Made by a program: the position numbers and the translations under genes
The notes under the pieces: model-generated
Seen by the model: only the letters and a program-made list of their open reading frames with translations
Told to the model about the DNA's origin: nothing
Database searches by the model: none
Part shown: in pieces, positions 24,686 through 32,268 of the stretch
Layout of the letters: each line of letters begins with the position of its first letter
Numbering within the stretch: the first letter of the stretch is position 1
Source: Acidimicrobiales bacterium
Lineage (GTDB): Bacteria > Actinomycetota > Acidimicrobiia > Acidimicrobiales > SZUA-35
Reading direction: 5' to 3'
Assembly (NCBI GenBank): GCA_028285495.1
Contig: JANQPB010000043.1
Location: forward strand, 62,001 to 126,000
Length of the DNA stretch: 64,000 nt

Positions 24686-25108
24686 CTACCCGACGGCGGC
24701 GGCGCCGGCCGCGGCCACCTCGGCGTCCTGGTCGGTCGAGCCGCCCGACACGCCGATGGCGCCGACGAGCTGCCCGTCGGCGAAGACCCCGACCCCGCCT
24801 CCGAAGATGGTGAGACGGGGTGTCCTGGCCAGGCCGTGCAGCAGCGGCCCGTCGTCCTTCACGATGTCCCACCACCGGTCGGTCGGCAGGCCGCCGAAGC
24901 CGGCGACGCTGTAGGCCTTGTCGCGGGCGATGTCGGCCGACATCCGCGGCGCACCGTCCATCCGGGCGGTCACGATCGGCTCGCCGGCGGGGTCGCTGAC
25001 GGCGATGCACATCGCCGCCCCCGCCGCGTCGGCCGCAGCCAGCGCCGCGTCGAGGACCCGGCGGGCCCCGGCCAGGGTCAGCACGGGCGAGTTGGCGACA
25101 TCCGACAT
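24686..25108 (-). CDS. HbpS/GlcG-family heme-binding-like protein
   Basis: 140 residues. The GlcG/HbpS pattern is clear: LTLAGARRVLDAALAAADAAG, CIAVSDPAGEPIVTARMDGAP, IARDKAYSVAGFGG, LTIFGGGVGVFADGQLVGAIGVSGGSTDQDAEVAAAG. No signal peptide from the chosen start. Such proteins are common next to catabolic genes and may bind heme or small metabolites. Start at 25108 is set by the TAGGTT box seven bases upstream. Divergent from the LLM gene. Confidence 0.85.
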   Translation of the reverse strand: MSDVANSPVLTLAGARRVLDAALAAADAAGAAMCIAVSDPAGEPIVTARMDGAPRMSADIARDKAYSVAGFGGLPTDRWWDIVKDDGPLLHGLARTPRLTIFGGGVGVFADGQLVGAIGVSGGSTDQDAEVAAAGAAAVG

Positions 25109-25115
25109 GGGCCCG

Positions 25116-25121
25116 AACCTA
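25116..25121 (-). promoter_or_regulatory. -10 box TAGGTT of a probable leaderless promoter
   Basis: On the minus strand TAGGTT, seven bases, then the ATG at 25108 of the HbpS/GlcG gene. Confidence 0.55.
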
Positions 25122-25176
25122 CTGCGGCCGCCACCGGCCGTCGACGACGCCACGGCCGGCGGGGGAGGATGGATCG

Positions 25177-26781
25177 ATGGACGTCGGGCTGATCGTCGGG
25201 GAGGCGACCGACCTGACCTGGGACCGCTGGCGCCACATCAGCGGCCTCGCCGAGCGGCTCGGGTTCGACTCGCTGTTCCGGTCCGACCACTACGTCAACG
25301 GCCGGCACAAGCACGCCATCGACGTGTACCTGTCGTTCGTGCTCACCGCCGAAGTGACCGAGCGGATCCGGTTCGGCCCGCTCGTCACCCCGGTGACGTT
25401 CCGCGAGCCGGTGAACGTCGGCCGCATGGCCCAGCAGCTCGACGCCCTGAGCGTCGGCCGGTTCGTGCTCGGCCTCGGGGCCGGCTGGCACGCCGAGGAG
25501 CACGAGATCTACGGCATCGACTTCCCGCCGGCACCCGAGCGCTACGACCGGCTCGAGGAGGCGATCGCCCTGCTGGGGGAGCTGTGGCACCGCGACCGCG
25601 GGACCTTCGAGGGGCGCCACTACCGGCTGGCCGGCACCGACTCGAAGCCCCATCCGCCCCCTGGCCGGCCGCCGATCCTCATCGGTGGCACCGGGCCGAC
25701 GCGCACGCTGCCGATCGCCGCGGCCCATGCCGCCGAGTGGAACGCCACGCCGCTCGGCCCGGCCGACTATGCCGCCGCCGCGGCCACACTCGACCGGCAC
25801 GCCGAGGCCGTTGGCCGTGATCCTGGCGAGATCCGTCGCTCGATGCTGCTGTTCGCCGCCATCGGGCCGGACCGCCGCCACGCCGACCGGGCGGCCGAGC
25901 GGTACCTGGCCATGATCGCTCCGGTCGGCGCCACGATGACCGAGGCCGAGGCCGAGGCGGCCGGTCTGGCCCCGTGGCGGGGGAGCGTTGAGCAGCTCGT
26001 CGACCACTGCGGCCGCCTCGGTGAGCTCGGCCTCCAGGAGGTCGTGTTCGACCACCTGTGCGCCGACGACGACGCCATCCCCGTCTGGTTGGCCGACGAG
26101 GTGGCCCCCCGGCTGCGGCCCTCTGAGGTTGGAGCGGCCCCGAGCGGCAGGGGTAGCATCGCCTTCCGAGAGCGAGTCGGCCGACGCCCGGCAGGAGGTC
26201 CCATGAGCGACGTCATCAAGCAGCGGACGGAGCCGGTCACACCGCTCGGTGTCAACCACCTCGTGCTCAACGTCCGGGACATGGAGGAGTCGCACCACTT
26301 CTGGTCCGACCTGCTCGGCTTCGAGCAGGTGGGCCAGCTGCGCGGCTCGCACGGCCGGCCGCCGATCATGAACATGCGCTTCTACAGCGGGGTCGAGGAG
26401 GGCCCGAATGGGCAGGTCAACCATCACGACCTGGCCCTGGTCGAGCGGGCCGGTCTACCCGAGCCACCCGATCAGTGGAGCATGGTCGAGGGCAACAGCG
26501 CCATCAACCACATCGCCATCACCTACCCCGACCGGGCCAGCTGGCTCGAGCAGGTCCGGTTCCTCAAGGAGCGGGGTGTGCCGATGAACCTGCGCATGGA
26601 CCACGGCATGACCCACAGCGTCTACATCAACGACCCGAACGGATACGGGGTCGAGGTGCTGTACGAGCTGCCCGAGGAGGTGTGGCGACACGACATCGAC
26701 GGCGCCCTCAACCACGCCGTCGCCCTCCCGGACGATCAGCTCCTGACGGACGACACGAACTACACCACCGAGTTCGACTAG
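25177..26781 (+). CDS. LLM-class oxidoreductase reading in frame into a VOC extradiol dioxygenase-like protein
   Basis: One open frame of 534 codons. Residues 1-315 are a full F420/FMN-type LLM oxidoreductase: DSLFRSDHYVNG, RIRFGPLVTPVTFREPVNVGRMA, GRFVLGLGAGWHAEEHEIYGI and PPILIGGTGPTRTLPIAA. No stop follows; a 27-residue linker (EVGAAPSGRG...) leads to residue 343, where a vicinal-oxygen-chelate protein begins. The linker DNA contains a TAGCAT box and a GGAGG site before an ATG, so two proteins may be made: a fusion and a free dioxygenase. True fusion, loss of the LLM stop, or a sequencing error are all possible. GGGGGAGG precedes the start at 25177. Confidence 0.75.
   Translation: MDVGLIVGEATDLTWDRWRHISGLAERLGFDSLFRSDHYVNGRHKHAIDVYLSFVLTAEVTERIRFGPLVTPVTFREPVNVGRMAQQLDALSVGRFVLGLGAGWHAEEHEIYGIDFPPAPERYDRLEEAIALLGELWHRDRGTFEGRHYRLAGTDSKPHPPPGRPPILIGGTGPTRTLPIAAAHAAEWNATPLGPADYAAAAATLDRHAEAVGRDPGEIRRSMLLFAAIGPDRRHADRAAERYLAMIAPVGATMTEAEAEAAGLAPWRGSVEQLVDHCGRLGELGLQEVVFDHLCADDDAIPVWLADEVAPRLRPSEVGAAPSGRGSIAFRERVGRRPAGGPMSDVIKQRTEPVTPLGVNHLVLNVRDMEESHHFWSDLLGFEQVGQLRGSHGRPPIMNMRFYSGVEEGPNGQVNHHDLALVERAGLPEPPDQWSMVEGNSAINHIAITYPDRASWLEQVRFLKERGVPMNLRMDHGMTHSVYINDPNGYGVEVLYELPEEVWRHDIDGALNHAVALPDDQLLTDDTNYTTEFD
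26154..26198 (+). promoter_or_regulatory. Internal TAGCAT box and GGAGG site inside the LLM-VOC frame
   Basis: TAGCAT at 26154-26159 and GGAGG at 26194-26198, four bases before the ATG at 26203. They look like ordinary intergenic signals although they lie in an uninterrupted frame. Confidence 0.45.
26203..26781 (+). CDS. VOC-family extradiol dioxygenase-like protein (independent start within the fused frame)
   Basis: 192 residues if translated from the internal ATG. Two beta-alpha-beta-beta-beta modules are visible: VNHLVLNVRDMEESHHFWSD and INHIAITYPDRASWLEQV, closing with NDPNGYGVEVLYELPEEVW. The His in VNHL, the His in INHI and the Glu in VEVLYE fit the H-H-E iron triad of catechol 2,3-dioxygenase relatives. 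It sits between the hydratase/aldolase genes and a molybdenum hydroxylase gene, which favours ring cleavage in an aromatic pathway. It is listed separately because the upstream signals suggest it is made as its own protein. Confidence 0.55.
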   Translation: MSDVIKQRTEPVTPLGVNHLVLNVRDMEESHHFWSDLLGFEQVGQLRGSHGRPPIMNMRFYSGVEEGPNGQVNHHDLALVERAGLPEPPDQWSMVEGNSAINHIAITYPDRASWLEQVRFLKERGVPMNLRMDHGMTHSVYINDPNGYGVEVLYELPEEVWRHDIDGALNHAVALPDDQLLTDDTNYTTEFD

Positions 26782-26791
26782 AACCGGCAGG

Positions 26792-29074
26792 ATGAGCATT
26801 CTCGGCAACCGCGTCGTTCGGCGCGAGGATCCTGCCTTCCTCACCGGCCGGGCGACGTACGTCGACGACCTCAAACCGGTCGGCGCCGCCCACCTCGTCT
26901 ACGCCCGCTCGATCCTGGCCCACGCCCGGATCACGGCGATCGACGTCGAGGAGGCCGCAGCCGCCCCCGGCGTCCTGGCGGTGTTCACCGCCGACGACCT
27001 GGGTGAGCTCGGCCCGGTGCCCCACGTGCTGCCGATGTTCCCCGACGCCATGGCCCGATCGTTCGTTGCCGACGGCGTGGTCCGCCACGTCGGCCAGCCG
27101 GTGGTCGCCGTCGTGGCCGAGACCCGGGAGCAGGCCGTCGACGCGGCCGAGCTGGTGGTCATCGACTACGAGCCGCTCGACGTGGTGGTCGACCCGGAGG
27201 CGGCGGCGACCGACGAGGTGCTGCTGTTCCCCGATCACGGCACCAACGTGGTGCTCCGCACCGAGTCCGATGGCCGGGCCGACTTCGACGGCTGCGACGT
27301 TGTGGTCGGCGAGCGGATCGTCAACCAGCGGCTCACCGGCGCACCGATCGAGGCCCGCACCGGCGCCGCCTGGTGGGAAGGCGACCGGCTGGTCCACTAC
27401 TCGGCCTGCCAGGGGGCCCACCCGACCAGGGACCTGCTGGCCCGGATCTACGGCCTCGAGCCCGAGCAGGTCCGGGTGGTCGTGCCCGACGTCGGCGGCG
27501 GCTTCGGGGCCAAGTCCCGCACCTACCCCGAGGAGCTGGCCATCGGGTTCTACGCCCGAGCCGTCGGCCGGCCGGTGACCTGGGCCGAGACACGCTCGGA
27601 GAACGTGGCCGCCATGCCCCAGGGCCGGGGTCAGATCCAGTACGCCAGGCTCGGCGGCACCCGCGACGGCAGGATCACCGCCTACCAGCTCGACGTCGTC
27701 CAGGACGCCGGCGCCTTCCCGATCATCGGGGCGGTCCTGGCCAACATGACCCAGCGGATGCTGACCGGCACGTACGACATCACCAACGTGGGCTTCAGCG
27801 CCACGGCGGTGGTGACCAACACCGTGTGCACCACCGCCTACCGGGGAGCCGGGCGGCCGGAGGCCACCGTCGCCATCGAGCGGATGATCGACCGGTTCGC
27901 GGCCGAGATCGGGATGGACCCGGCCGAGGTCCGCTTCATCAACCTCGTCCCCCGCTTCACCGAGCCCTACACGACCGGCATCGGCACGATCTACGACGTC
28001 GGCGACTACCCGGAGGCGCTCAGGCGGGTCCTCGACGCCGCCGGCTACGACGAGCTGCGGACCGAGCAGCAACGGCGGCGGGACGCCGGCGACCGCCACC
28101 AGCTCGGCATCGGGATCGGGTGCTACGTCGAGGTGACCGCCGGCGGACCGCAGTCCGAATACGGCTCGGTCGAGCTGCAGCCCGACGGCCGGTTGCGGGT
28201 CACGTCCGGCTCGACCCCATACGGGCAGGGCCACGACACCACCTGGTCGATGCTGGTCGCCGACCGCACCGGCGTGCCGATGGACCACATCGACGTGGTC
28301 CACGGCGACACCGACGCCGTCCCCCGAGGCGGCCTGACCGTCGGCTCCCGCTCGGTCCAGGTCGGCGGGGCCGCCATCGCCGCCGCCACGACCGAGCTGA
28401 TCACCCGGGCCAGGGAGGCCGCGGCCGAGCTGCTGGAGGCGGCCGTCGACGACCTCGTGCTCGACGCCGAGCGGGGCGCGTTCCACGTCGCCGGCTCGCC
28501 CGCAGTGTCGGTCGACTGGGCCGACATCGCCGGGGCCAGGGCCGACGGTCGCCTCGGTGGGACCACCGACCCCCTGATGGCGGCCACCGACTACCAGTCG
28601 ACGTCGGCCACCTACCCGAGCGGGGCCCACCTCGCCGTCGTCGAGGTCGACACCGAGACCGGGCACACGCACCTCGCCCGCATGGTCGCGGCCGACGACG
28701 CCGGGCGCCTCCTCAACCCCCTGCTGGCCGAGGGGCAGGTCCACGGCGGCCTGGCCCAGGGCATCGCCCAGGCCCTGCTCGAGGAGATCCGCTACGACGA
28801 CGACGGCAACCTGTTGACCTCCAACTTCATGGACTACGCGGTCATCTCGTCGGCCGAGCTACCGTCGTTCGAGCTGGTCCACGTCGAGACGCCGACCTGG
28901 GTCAACGAGCTCGGGGCGAAGGGGGTCGGCGAGTCCGGCACGATCGGTGCCATCCCGTCGGTCTACAACGCAGTGATCGACGCGCTGTCGCCCTACGGCG
29001 TCCGCCACCTGACCACCCCGCTGACACCGGAGAAGGTGTGGCGGGCCATCGAGGACGCCGCCGACCCCGCCTGA
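26792..29074 (+). CDS. Molybdenum hydroxylase large subunit, form-II CoxL type
   Basis: 760 residues of the xanthine dehydrogenase/CO dehydrogenase large-chain family. It starts VVRREDPAFLTGRATYVDDL, has GGGFGAKSRTYPEEL near residue 237, and the active-site loop AYRGAGRPEA near residue 350. AYRGAGR is the form-II signature; true CO dehydrogenase (form I) has AYRCSFR, so CO oxidation is unlikely, and hydroxylation of an aldehyde, purine or N-heterocycle is more likely. The C-terminus carries GAKGVGESGTIGA with the catalytic Glu. The medium (FAD) and small (2Fe-2S) subunits are not in the window, so it is an orphan or has partners elsewhere. Gap of 10 bp from the VOC gene. Confidence 0.9.
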   Translation: MSILGNRVVRREDPAFLTGRATYVDDLKPVGAAHLVYARSILAHARITAIDVEEAAAAPGVLAVFTADDLGELGPVPHVLPMFPDAMARSFVADGVVRHVGQPVVAVVAETREQAVDAAELVVIDYEPLDVVVDPEAAATDEVLLFPDHGTNVVLRTESDGRADFDGCDVVVGERIVNQRLTGAPIEARTGAAWWEGDRLVHYSACQGAHPTRDLLARIYGLEPEQVRVVVPDVGGGFGAKSRTYPEELAIGFYARAVGRPVTWAETRSENVAAMPQGRGQIQYARLGGTRDGRITAYQLDVVQDAGAFPIIGAVLANMTQRMLTGTYDITNVGFSATAVVTNTVCTTAYRGAGRPEATVAIERMIDRFAAEIGMDPAEVRFINLVPRFTEPYTTGIGTIYDVGDYPEALRRVLDAAGYDELRTEQQRRRDAGDRHQLGIGIGCYVEVTAGGPQSEYGSVELQPDGRLRVTSGSTPYGQGHDTTWSMLVADRTGVPMDHIDVVHGDTDAVPRGGLTVGSRSVQVGGAAIAAATTELITRAREAAAELLEAAVDDLVLDAERGAFHVAGSPAVSVDWADIAGARADGRLGGTTDPLMAATDYQSTSATYPSGAHLAVVEVDTETGHTHLARMVAADDAGRLLNPLLAEGQVHGGLAQGIAQALLEEIRYDDDGNLLTSNFMDYAVISSAELPSFELVHVETPTWVNELGAKGVGESGTIGAIPSVYNAVIDALSPYGVRHLTTPLTPEKVWRAIEDAADPA

Positions 29075-29122
29075 CCGGGCCGGTCGGGCCATCGCCCGAT
29101 CGGGACCTCGGTCTCTGGCGAG

Positions 29123-29154
29123 ACCACCCGGCCACCACTTGGATGGGCCGGGTG
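29123..29154. repeat. Perfect 10-bp inverted repeat between coxL-like and USP genes
   Basis: CCACCCGGCC (29123-29132), a 12-base spacer, then GGCCGGGTGG (29145-29154). It could be a factor-assisted terminator of the hydroxylase gene or a 5'-UTR hairpin/operator for the stress-protein gene, whose ATG is 22 bp further. No T-run follows. Confidence 0.7.
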
Positions 29155-29176
29155 GCCAGACGAGAGGAGTGAGGCC

Positions 29177-30046
29177 ATGGACCCCGAAGCGACCGCACCA
29201 CCCGTCCTGGCGGCCGACACGCCGGTCGACGAGATCGTCGTGCCCGTCGGTGACGGCCCGCTGCCGGTCCGATCGCTCGACCTGGCGGCCGCGCTCGCCC
29301 GGCGCTGGGGCCTGCCCGTCCGGCTGCTGCACGCCACCGGCCCCGACCCGGTCGTCGTCACCGATCCCGAGCTGTCCGCCGCCGGGGCCCGGTTGGCCCG
29401 GAACGCTCCCGACATCGAGGTCCGGGTCGAGGCGCTGGCCGGCGACGACCCGGCCGCGGCGCTGACCGACATCGTCGACGCCGCTGCACTCACCGTGGTC
29501 GCCACCGAGCACGCCGACGCCTGGAGCTTCAAGCACTCGGTGGCCGAGGCGCTGGTCGACCATCTCCCCGGTCCGCTCGTGCTGGTCGGCCCGTCGGCCC
29601 GCCCGCCCGAGCTCGCTGGGGCCAACGTCGTCGCCGCCCTCGACGGCTCGGGCGCCGGTCAGGCCGCGCTGTCCGCGTCGGCCGCCCTCGCCCGCTCGCT
29701 CGGCGGTACGCTCCGGCTGCTCCGGGTCGTGCCCAGCCCGCCGCCGGGGGCGCCGGCTGCGGTCGAGCCGGCACCCGGGGTCGGCGACGAGCTCCGGCAG
29801 CTCGCCGATCGGGTCGAGCCGCCACCGGTCACCTCGTGGGAGATCGTCCACAGCAACGAGCCGATCGCAGCGATCGAGACCGTGGCCGATCGAACCGGGG
29901 CCGAGTTCATCGTGGCCGCCTCCCGCGGTCGGACCGACGAGACCAGGATGACGATGAGCAGCACCACCATGGGGCTCGTCGCCAGGGCCGCCCGCCCCGT
30001 CCTGGTGGTGCACGCCGATCGCCATGCGGCCCGGTCCGGCCCATGA
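29177..30046 (+). CDS. Universal stress protein (tandem UspA domains)
   Basis: 289 residues with two Usp modules. The second (about residues 145-285) begins ANVVAALDGSGAGQAALSASAALARSLGGTLRLLRVV and ends with GAEFIVAASRGRTDETRM, MSSTTMGLVARAARPVLVVH, a slightly altered form of the ATP-binding G-x2-G-x9-G(S/T) loop. The first module (residues 15-140) is more divergent. GAGAGGAG lies 9 bp before the ATG. Stress proteins of this kind are often part of dormancy regulons, and a DosR-like regulator lies 1.5 kb downstream. Confidence 0.8.
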   Translation: MDPEATAPPVLAADTPVDEIVVPVGDGPLPVRSLDLAAALARRWGLPVRLLHATGPDPVVVTDPELSAAGARLARNAPDIEVRVEALAGDDPAAALTDIVDAAALTVVATEHADAWSFKHSVAEALVDHLPGPLVLVGPSARPPELAGANVVAALDGSGAGQAALSASAALARSLGGTLRLLRVVPSPPPGAPAAVEPAPGVGDELRQLADRVEPPPVTSWEIVHSNEPIAAIETVADRTGAEFIVAASRGRTDETRMTMSSTTMGLVARAARPVLVVHADRHAARSGP

Positions 30047-30098
30047 TCCCCGTCGACGATCCGCCCGATGTCCGTGCAACCACCGGAAGGCCTCTACC

Positions 30099-31400
30099 GT
30101 GACGACCGTGCTCGACACGAAACCCGCCCGCAGCCCGTCCGACCTGATCGACGAGCTGGTCGACGGACTCGCCCCCGGAGCCGATCTGGTCGTGCCGATC
30201 GCCAACGGCGAGCCGGTCGGCCTGCTCGACGAGCTGGAGAAGGCGGCCGACCGCCTCGACTCGGTCCGGGTCCACCAGATGCACGCGCTGCGTGACCGGC
30301 CCTATCTCCACGGCGCCTACCGGGGGCACCTCGAACACGTCTCGTGGTTCCTGTCCCACATCACCCGCCCGGCGTTCCAGGCCGGCGGCTGCCACTTCGC
30401 CCCGGCCAACTTCAGCGAGGTGCCCCGCTTCCTCCTGGCCAAGAAGCCGGCGGCGGTCCTCGCCGCCGCCAGCCCGCCGGACGAGCTCGGCTACTTCAGC
30501 CTCGGGGTCAGCGCCGACTACGCGGCGGCGATGATCGGGCGGGTGCCGTTCCTGCTCGAGGTCAACCCGGCGATGCCTCGCACGTTCGGGGCGAACCGGC
30601 TCCACCTGAGCGAGGTGGCCGGCTGGTGTGAGACCGAGCACGACCTGGTCGAGGTGTCGGCGCCGAAGCCCCGTCCGGCCGACCTGGCCATCGCCGAACA
30701 GGTGGCCGACCGCATCCCGGACGGCGCCACCATCCAGCTCGGCATCGGCTCGATCCCGTCCGAGGTGGCCCGGCTGCTCCGGGGCCACGCCCACCTCGGC
30801 ATGCACACCGAGCTGCTGTCCGACCCGGTGGTCGACCTCGTCGAGGCCGGAGCGGTCACCGGGGTCAACAAGCGGGGCTACCGGGGCCGGATCGTCACCA
30901 CGTTCGCCCTCGGCAGCCGCCGCCTCTACGACTTCTGCGACCGCAACGATGCGATCGTGTTCCTCGCCGTCGACGAGGTCAACGATCCCCGCAACGTCGG
31001 TCGCGAGCCGAACCTGCGATCGATCAACGCCACCCTGGAGGTCGACCTGTTCGGCCAGTGCGCCTCCGAGACGCTCGGCTCGACCTACTGGTCCGGCAGC
31101 GGAGGCCAGGCCGACTTCGCCAGGGGCGCCCAGTACTCGAGGGGCGGTGATGGCTTCGTGGTCCTGCGGTCGACCACCTCGGGCGGCCGGGTCAGCCGGA
31201 TCGTCCCGACGCTGCAGAACGGCGCCGTCGTGACCACGCAGAAGAACACGGTCGACAACGTCGTGACCGAGCACGGTGTTGCCGAGCTCCGGGGCCGGAC
31301 GCTGGCGGAGCGGGCCAGGGCCCTGATCGCGGTCGCCGATCCGGCCCATCGAGACTGGTTGAGCCGCGAGGCAGCGGCGATGTCGTTGCTCGACCGCTGA
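30099..31400 (+). CDS. Acetyl-CoA hydrolase/transferase family (4-hydroxybutyrate CoA-transferase-like)
   Basis: 433 residues of the family I-type CoA-transferase fold. Visible segments: IANGEPVGLLDELEKAA, CHFAPANFSEVPRFL, DYAAAMIGRVPFLLEVNPAMPRT, GATIQLGIGSIPSEVARLL, HTELLSDPVVDLVEAGAVTGVNK, and TVDNVVTEHGVAELRGRTLAERARALIAVADP with the conserved late signature. The catalytic Glu is expected in the EVNPAMP or HTELL segment. It moves CoA between acetate/succinate/4-hydroxybutyrate-type acids. Start is GTG at 30099 with GGAAGG eight bases before. Confidence 0.87.
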   Translation: MTTVLDTKPARSPSDLIDELVDGLAPGADLVVPIANGEPVGLLDELEKAADRLDSVRVHQMHALRDRPYLHGAYRGHLEHVSWFLSHITRPAFQAGGCHFAPANFSEVPRFLLAKKPAAVLAAASPPDELGYFSLGVSADYAAAMIGRVPFLLEVNPAMPRTFGANRLHLSEVAGWCETEHDLVEVSAPKPRPADLAIAEQVADRIPDGATIQLGIGSIPSEVARLLRGHAHLGMHTELLSDPVVDLVEAGAVTGVNKRGYRGRIVTTFALGSRRLYDFCDRNDAIVFLAVDEVNDPRNVGREPNLRSINATLEVDLFGQCASETLGSTYWSGSGGQADFARGAQYSRGGDGFVVLRSTTSGGRVSRIVPTLQNGAVVTTQKNTVDNVVTEHGVAELRGRTLAERARALIAVADPAHRDWLSREAAAMSLLDR

Positions 31401-31490
31401 CCCGACCGGTCGGAACCGCTCGGTCGCATCGCCGGCGATCGACACCGGGGCCGTCGGCGCCGACGGGGCCGAGTGCCCGGTCGCCAGGCC

Positions 31491-31496
31491 TAGACT
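31491..31496 (+). promoter_or_regulatory. -10 box TAGACT of a probable leaderless promoter
   Basis: TAGACT, six bases, then the GTG at 31503 of the response regulator gene. Confidence 0.5.
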
Positions 31497-31502
31497 CGTG
31501 GC

Positions 31503-32180
31503 GTGAGCGATGCGATGAGCGGAACGGCTGGTTCTCCCGTTCGGGTCTTCCTGCTCGACGACCACGAGATCGTTCGCCGTGGGGTCGCCGACCTGCTCGA
31601 GGCCGAGGAGGACCTGACGGTCGTCGGTGAGGCCGGCTCGGCCGCCGAGGCCCTCGACGCGGTGGAGGCGTGCGAACCCGACGTCGCCGTGCTCGACGTC
31701 CGACTCGGCGACGGCAGCGGGATCGAGGTGTGCCGCGACATCCGCTCGAACCACCCGGATGTCGCGTGCCTGATGCTGACGTCGTTCTCCGACGACCAGG
31801 CCACCATCGATGCGGCGATGGCCGGTGCGGCCGGCTACGTGCTCAAGCAGATCGGCAGCGGCGAGCTGGTCGACGCGATCCGCAAGGTCGCCGGCGGTGC
31901 CCAGCTCCTCGACCGGGCCGAGGTCCGGGTTCGCATCCAGCGCCTGCAGGAGAGCGAGGAGGGGGTGCTCATGTCGCTGACCCCGCAGGAGCGCAGGATC
32001 TTCGAGCTGATCGGCGACGGCTGCTCCAACCGGCAGATCGCCGACGAGATGTACCTGGCCGAGAAGACGGTCAAGAACTACGTCTCCAACCTCTTCGCCA
32101 AGCTCGGGATCAGCAGGCGAACCCAGGCCGCCGCGCTGGCCGCTCGTCTGGATGAGCGGGAGAAGCGTCGTTTCAGCTGA
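31503..32180 (+). CDS. NarL/FixJ-type response regulator resembling DosR/DevR
   Basis: 225 residues. The receiver domain reads VRVFLLDDHEIVRRGVADLLEAEEDLTVVGEAGS, with the phosphoacceptor Asp in VAVLDVRLGDGSGIEVCRDI and the conserved Lys in GYVLKQIGSGELVDAI. The C-terminal LuxR HTH (residues 155-215) is LTPQERRIFELIGDGCSN and KTVKNYVSNLFAKLGISRRTQAA. Both halves look very much like mycobacterial DosR (hypoxia/dormancy regulator). No sensor kinase gene is adjacent, so it is an orphan here. A Usp gene upstream is the sort of target DosR controls. Confidence 0.85.
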   Translation: MSDAMSGTAGSPVRVFLLDDHEIVRRGVADLLEAEEDLTVVGEAGSAAEALDAVEACEPDVAVLDVRLGDGSGIEVCRDIRSNHPDVACLMLTSFSDDQATIDAAMAGAAGYVLKQIGSGELVDAIRKVAGGAQLLDRAEVRVRIQRLQESEEGVLMSLTPQERRIFELIGDGCSNRQIADEMYLAEKTVKNYVSNLFAKLGISRRTQAAALAARLDEREKRRFS

Positions 32181-32233
32181 GGGACGGGTTCGGGCGATGG
32201 CGGAGCGTTTCGGTCAGGACGGCGTCGTTGACC

Positions 32234-32239
32234 TAGCCT
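32234..32239 (+). promoter_or_regulatory. -10 box TAGCCT upstream of the TauD-type gene
   Basis: TAGCCT lies 29 bases before the ATG at 32269, which has GAGACAGGGGGA as ribosome binding region. It rules out the earlier in-frame starts at 32152 and 32197. Confidence 0.45.
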
Positions 32240-32268
32240 CGTGGCAGGCCGAGACAGGGGGACTGCAC

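Noticed and set aside
26708..28744. 678-codon minus-strand open frame opposite the CoxL-type gene
   Set aside because: The plus strand encodes a full hydroxylase with its active-site loop; the minus frame shows no family.
26792..29074. Aerobic CO dehydrogenase
   Set aside because: The active-site loop is AYRGAGR (form II), not AYRCSFR, and coxM/coxS are absent.
29907..31754. 615-codon minus-strand open frame over the CoA-transferase gene
   Set aside because: Shadow of a recognisable plus-strand enzyme; composition is biased and no domain was seen.
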